Positions 33,888-34,471 of a stretch of DNA of 34,471 nt are shown here, piece after piece. The position numbers and the translations under genes were made by a program. Numbering within the stretch: position 1 is the first letter of the stretch; each line of letters begins with the position of its first letter. This stretch comes from an uncultured Flavobacteriales bacterium. GTDB taxonomy: Bacteria; Bacteroidota; Bacteroidia; Flavobacteriales_D; Parvicellaceae. Location: assembly GCA_905480225.1 (NCBI GenBank), contig CAJQPO010000074.1, positions 1 to 34,471 of the forward strand. Direction: 5' to 3'. The notes beneath the pieces were generated by a model. The model was not told where the DNA came from. It saw only the letters and a list, made by a program, of their open reading frames with translations, and ran no database searches.

Positions 33888-34471
33888 ATGGACTTAAATA
33901 AATTCACAATCAAATCGCAACAAGCACTGCAAGAAGCGCAACAATCAGCGACAGAACACCAGAATCAAGCACTCGAAAATGGTCATGTATTAAAAGGTAT
34001 TCTCACAACAGATAAACACGTAACTCCATTTATTCTGAAAAAAATTGGAGCTAATCCCAAAATGATTGAGCAGGCACTCGACCAAATAATTGCAGGATAC
34101 CCTCAAGTTCAAGGTGGCGATCAAACTGTAGGAAGTAATGCTTCCAAAACACTCAGAATTGCAATCAATACAGCAAGAGAAATGGATGATGAATTTGTTT
34201 CTATTGAACACCTGTTACTTGGCATGATGGAAAGTAGCGGCAGCGTGGTGCAACTATTAAAAGACAACGGGGCCAATAAGAAAAATCTACGCTTAGCAAT
34301 TCTAGACCTTAGAAAAGGTGAAAAGGTAATTAGTCAAGATCAAGAAAGCACCTATAATTCTTTGGAGAAATATGCAAAGAACTTAAATAAACTGGCCACT
34401 GACGGAAAACTGGATCCCGTTATTGGTAGAGATGAGGAAATTAGAAGGGTCTTGCAAATTCTAACTAGAAG
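33888..34471 (+). CDS. clpB: ClpB protein disaggregase (partial, N-terminal 194 residues)
   Basis: The open frame from ATG 33888 ([18 protein letters not shown]) runs off the window edge. Two Clp-N repeats are visible: [15 protein letters not shown] and [14 protein letters not shown]. Then comes a linker and the start of the first AAA+ domain, [20 protein letters not shown] followed by [14 protein letters not shown], the sequence just before Walker A. That is the ClpB/Hsp104 arrangement, which with DnaK pulls proteins out of aggregates after stress. No CIRCE element is seen upstream; TATATTTTG at 33851-33859 is a loose -7 candidate (one extra base). Confidence 0.97.
   Translation, partial: MDLNKFTIKSQQALQEAQQSATEHQNQALENGHVLKGILTTDKHVTPFILKKIGANPKMIEQALDQIIAGYPQVQGGDQTVGSNASKTLRIAINTAREMDDEFVSIEHLLLGMMESSGSVVQLLKDNGANKKNLRLAILDLRKGEKVISQDQESTYNSLEKYAKNLNKLATDGKLDPVIGRDEEIRRVLQILTR

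Overview
The window is AT-rich chromosomal DNA that looks like a marine member of the Bacteroidota, most likely Flavobacteriales. Several things point there: putative promoters of the TAnnTTTG type, a secreted enzyme with a type IX secretion (T9SS) C-terminal sorting domain, a GldI-like lipoprotein isomerase, a full Bat (aerotolerance) operon with MoxR and DUF58, many short signal-peptide lipoproteins, and weak Shine-Dalgarno leaders. Almost everything is chromosomal housekeeping DNA. I see no prophage, insertion sequence, CRISPR array, integrase or defence island, and no broken gene.

Region 1 (1-11.8 kb) centres on dnaA. A hot-dog thioesterase (partial, minus strand) diverges from a split 5'-nucleotidase: a lipoprotein carrying the C-terminal domain, followed by a Tat-exported catalytic half. 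dnaA follows, preceded by a large dyad and followed by a strong bidirectional terminator. An alkaline phosphatase and a sterol-desaturase-type hydroxylase lie on the opposite strand. Next come a low-molecular-weight tyrosine phosphatase and an RsmI-like methyltransferase, then a minus-strand operon of nrnA, a GldI-like protein and a second FKBP lipoprotein. Two unrecognised exported proteins and ndk end the region.

Region 2 (11.8-16.5 kb) holds recF with a DciA-like DUF721 gene on the minus strand. Divergent from it are a membrane-anchored TPR protein and ribH. A T9SS-exported sugar dehydrogenase and a MazG-like pyrophosphohydrolase follow on the minus strand.

Region 3 (16.6-25 kb) is an unbroken plus-strand operon: moxR, DUF58, a BatD-like/DUF4381-like membrane protein, batA, batB, batC, batD and batE. 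The genes are joined by ATGA or TGATG overlaps. batC carries 17 copies of a 15-bp repeat coding for QQNKD/E.

Region 4 (25-34.5 kb) has a DUF2490-type protein with a lipoprotein gene, a Crp/Fnr regulator, tRNA-Ser(GCT) with its terminator, and a peptide-type ABC importer (binding protein and two unusually long permeases, no ATPase). It ends with a thiolase, a cytoplasmic NlpC/P60 peptidase and the 5' end of clpB. The only interval over 300 bases without a protein gene is 26956-27287; it holds the tRNA, a terminator and a possible promoter. The 26016-26262 gap shows nothing I can name.

I did not find a convincing undescribed system. The most rewarding oddities are the dyad before dnaA, the coupled TTG starts, the inflated ABC permeases without ATPases, the batC minisatellite and the split nucleotidase.
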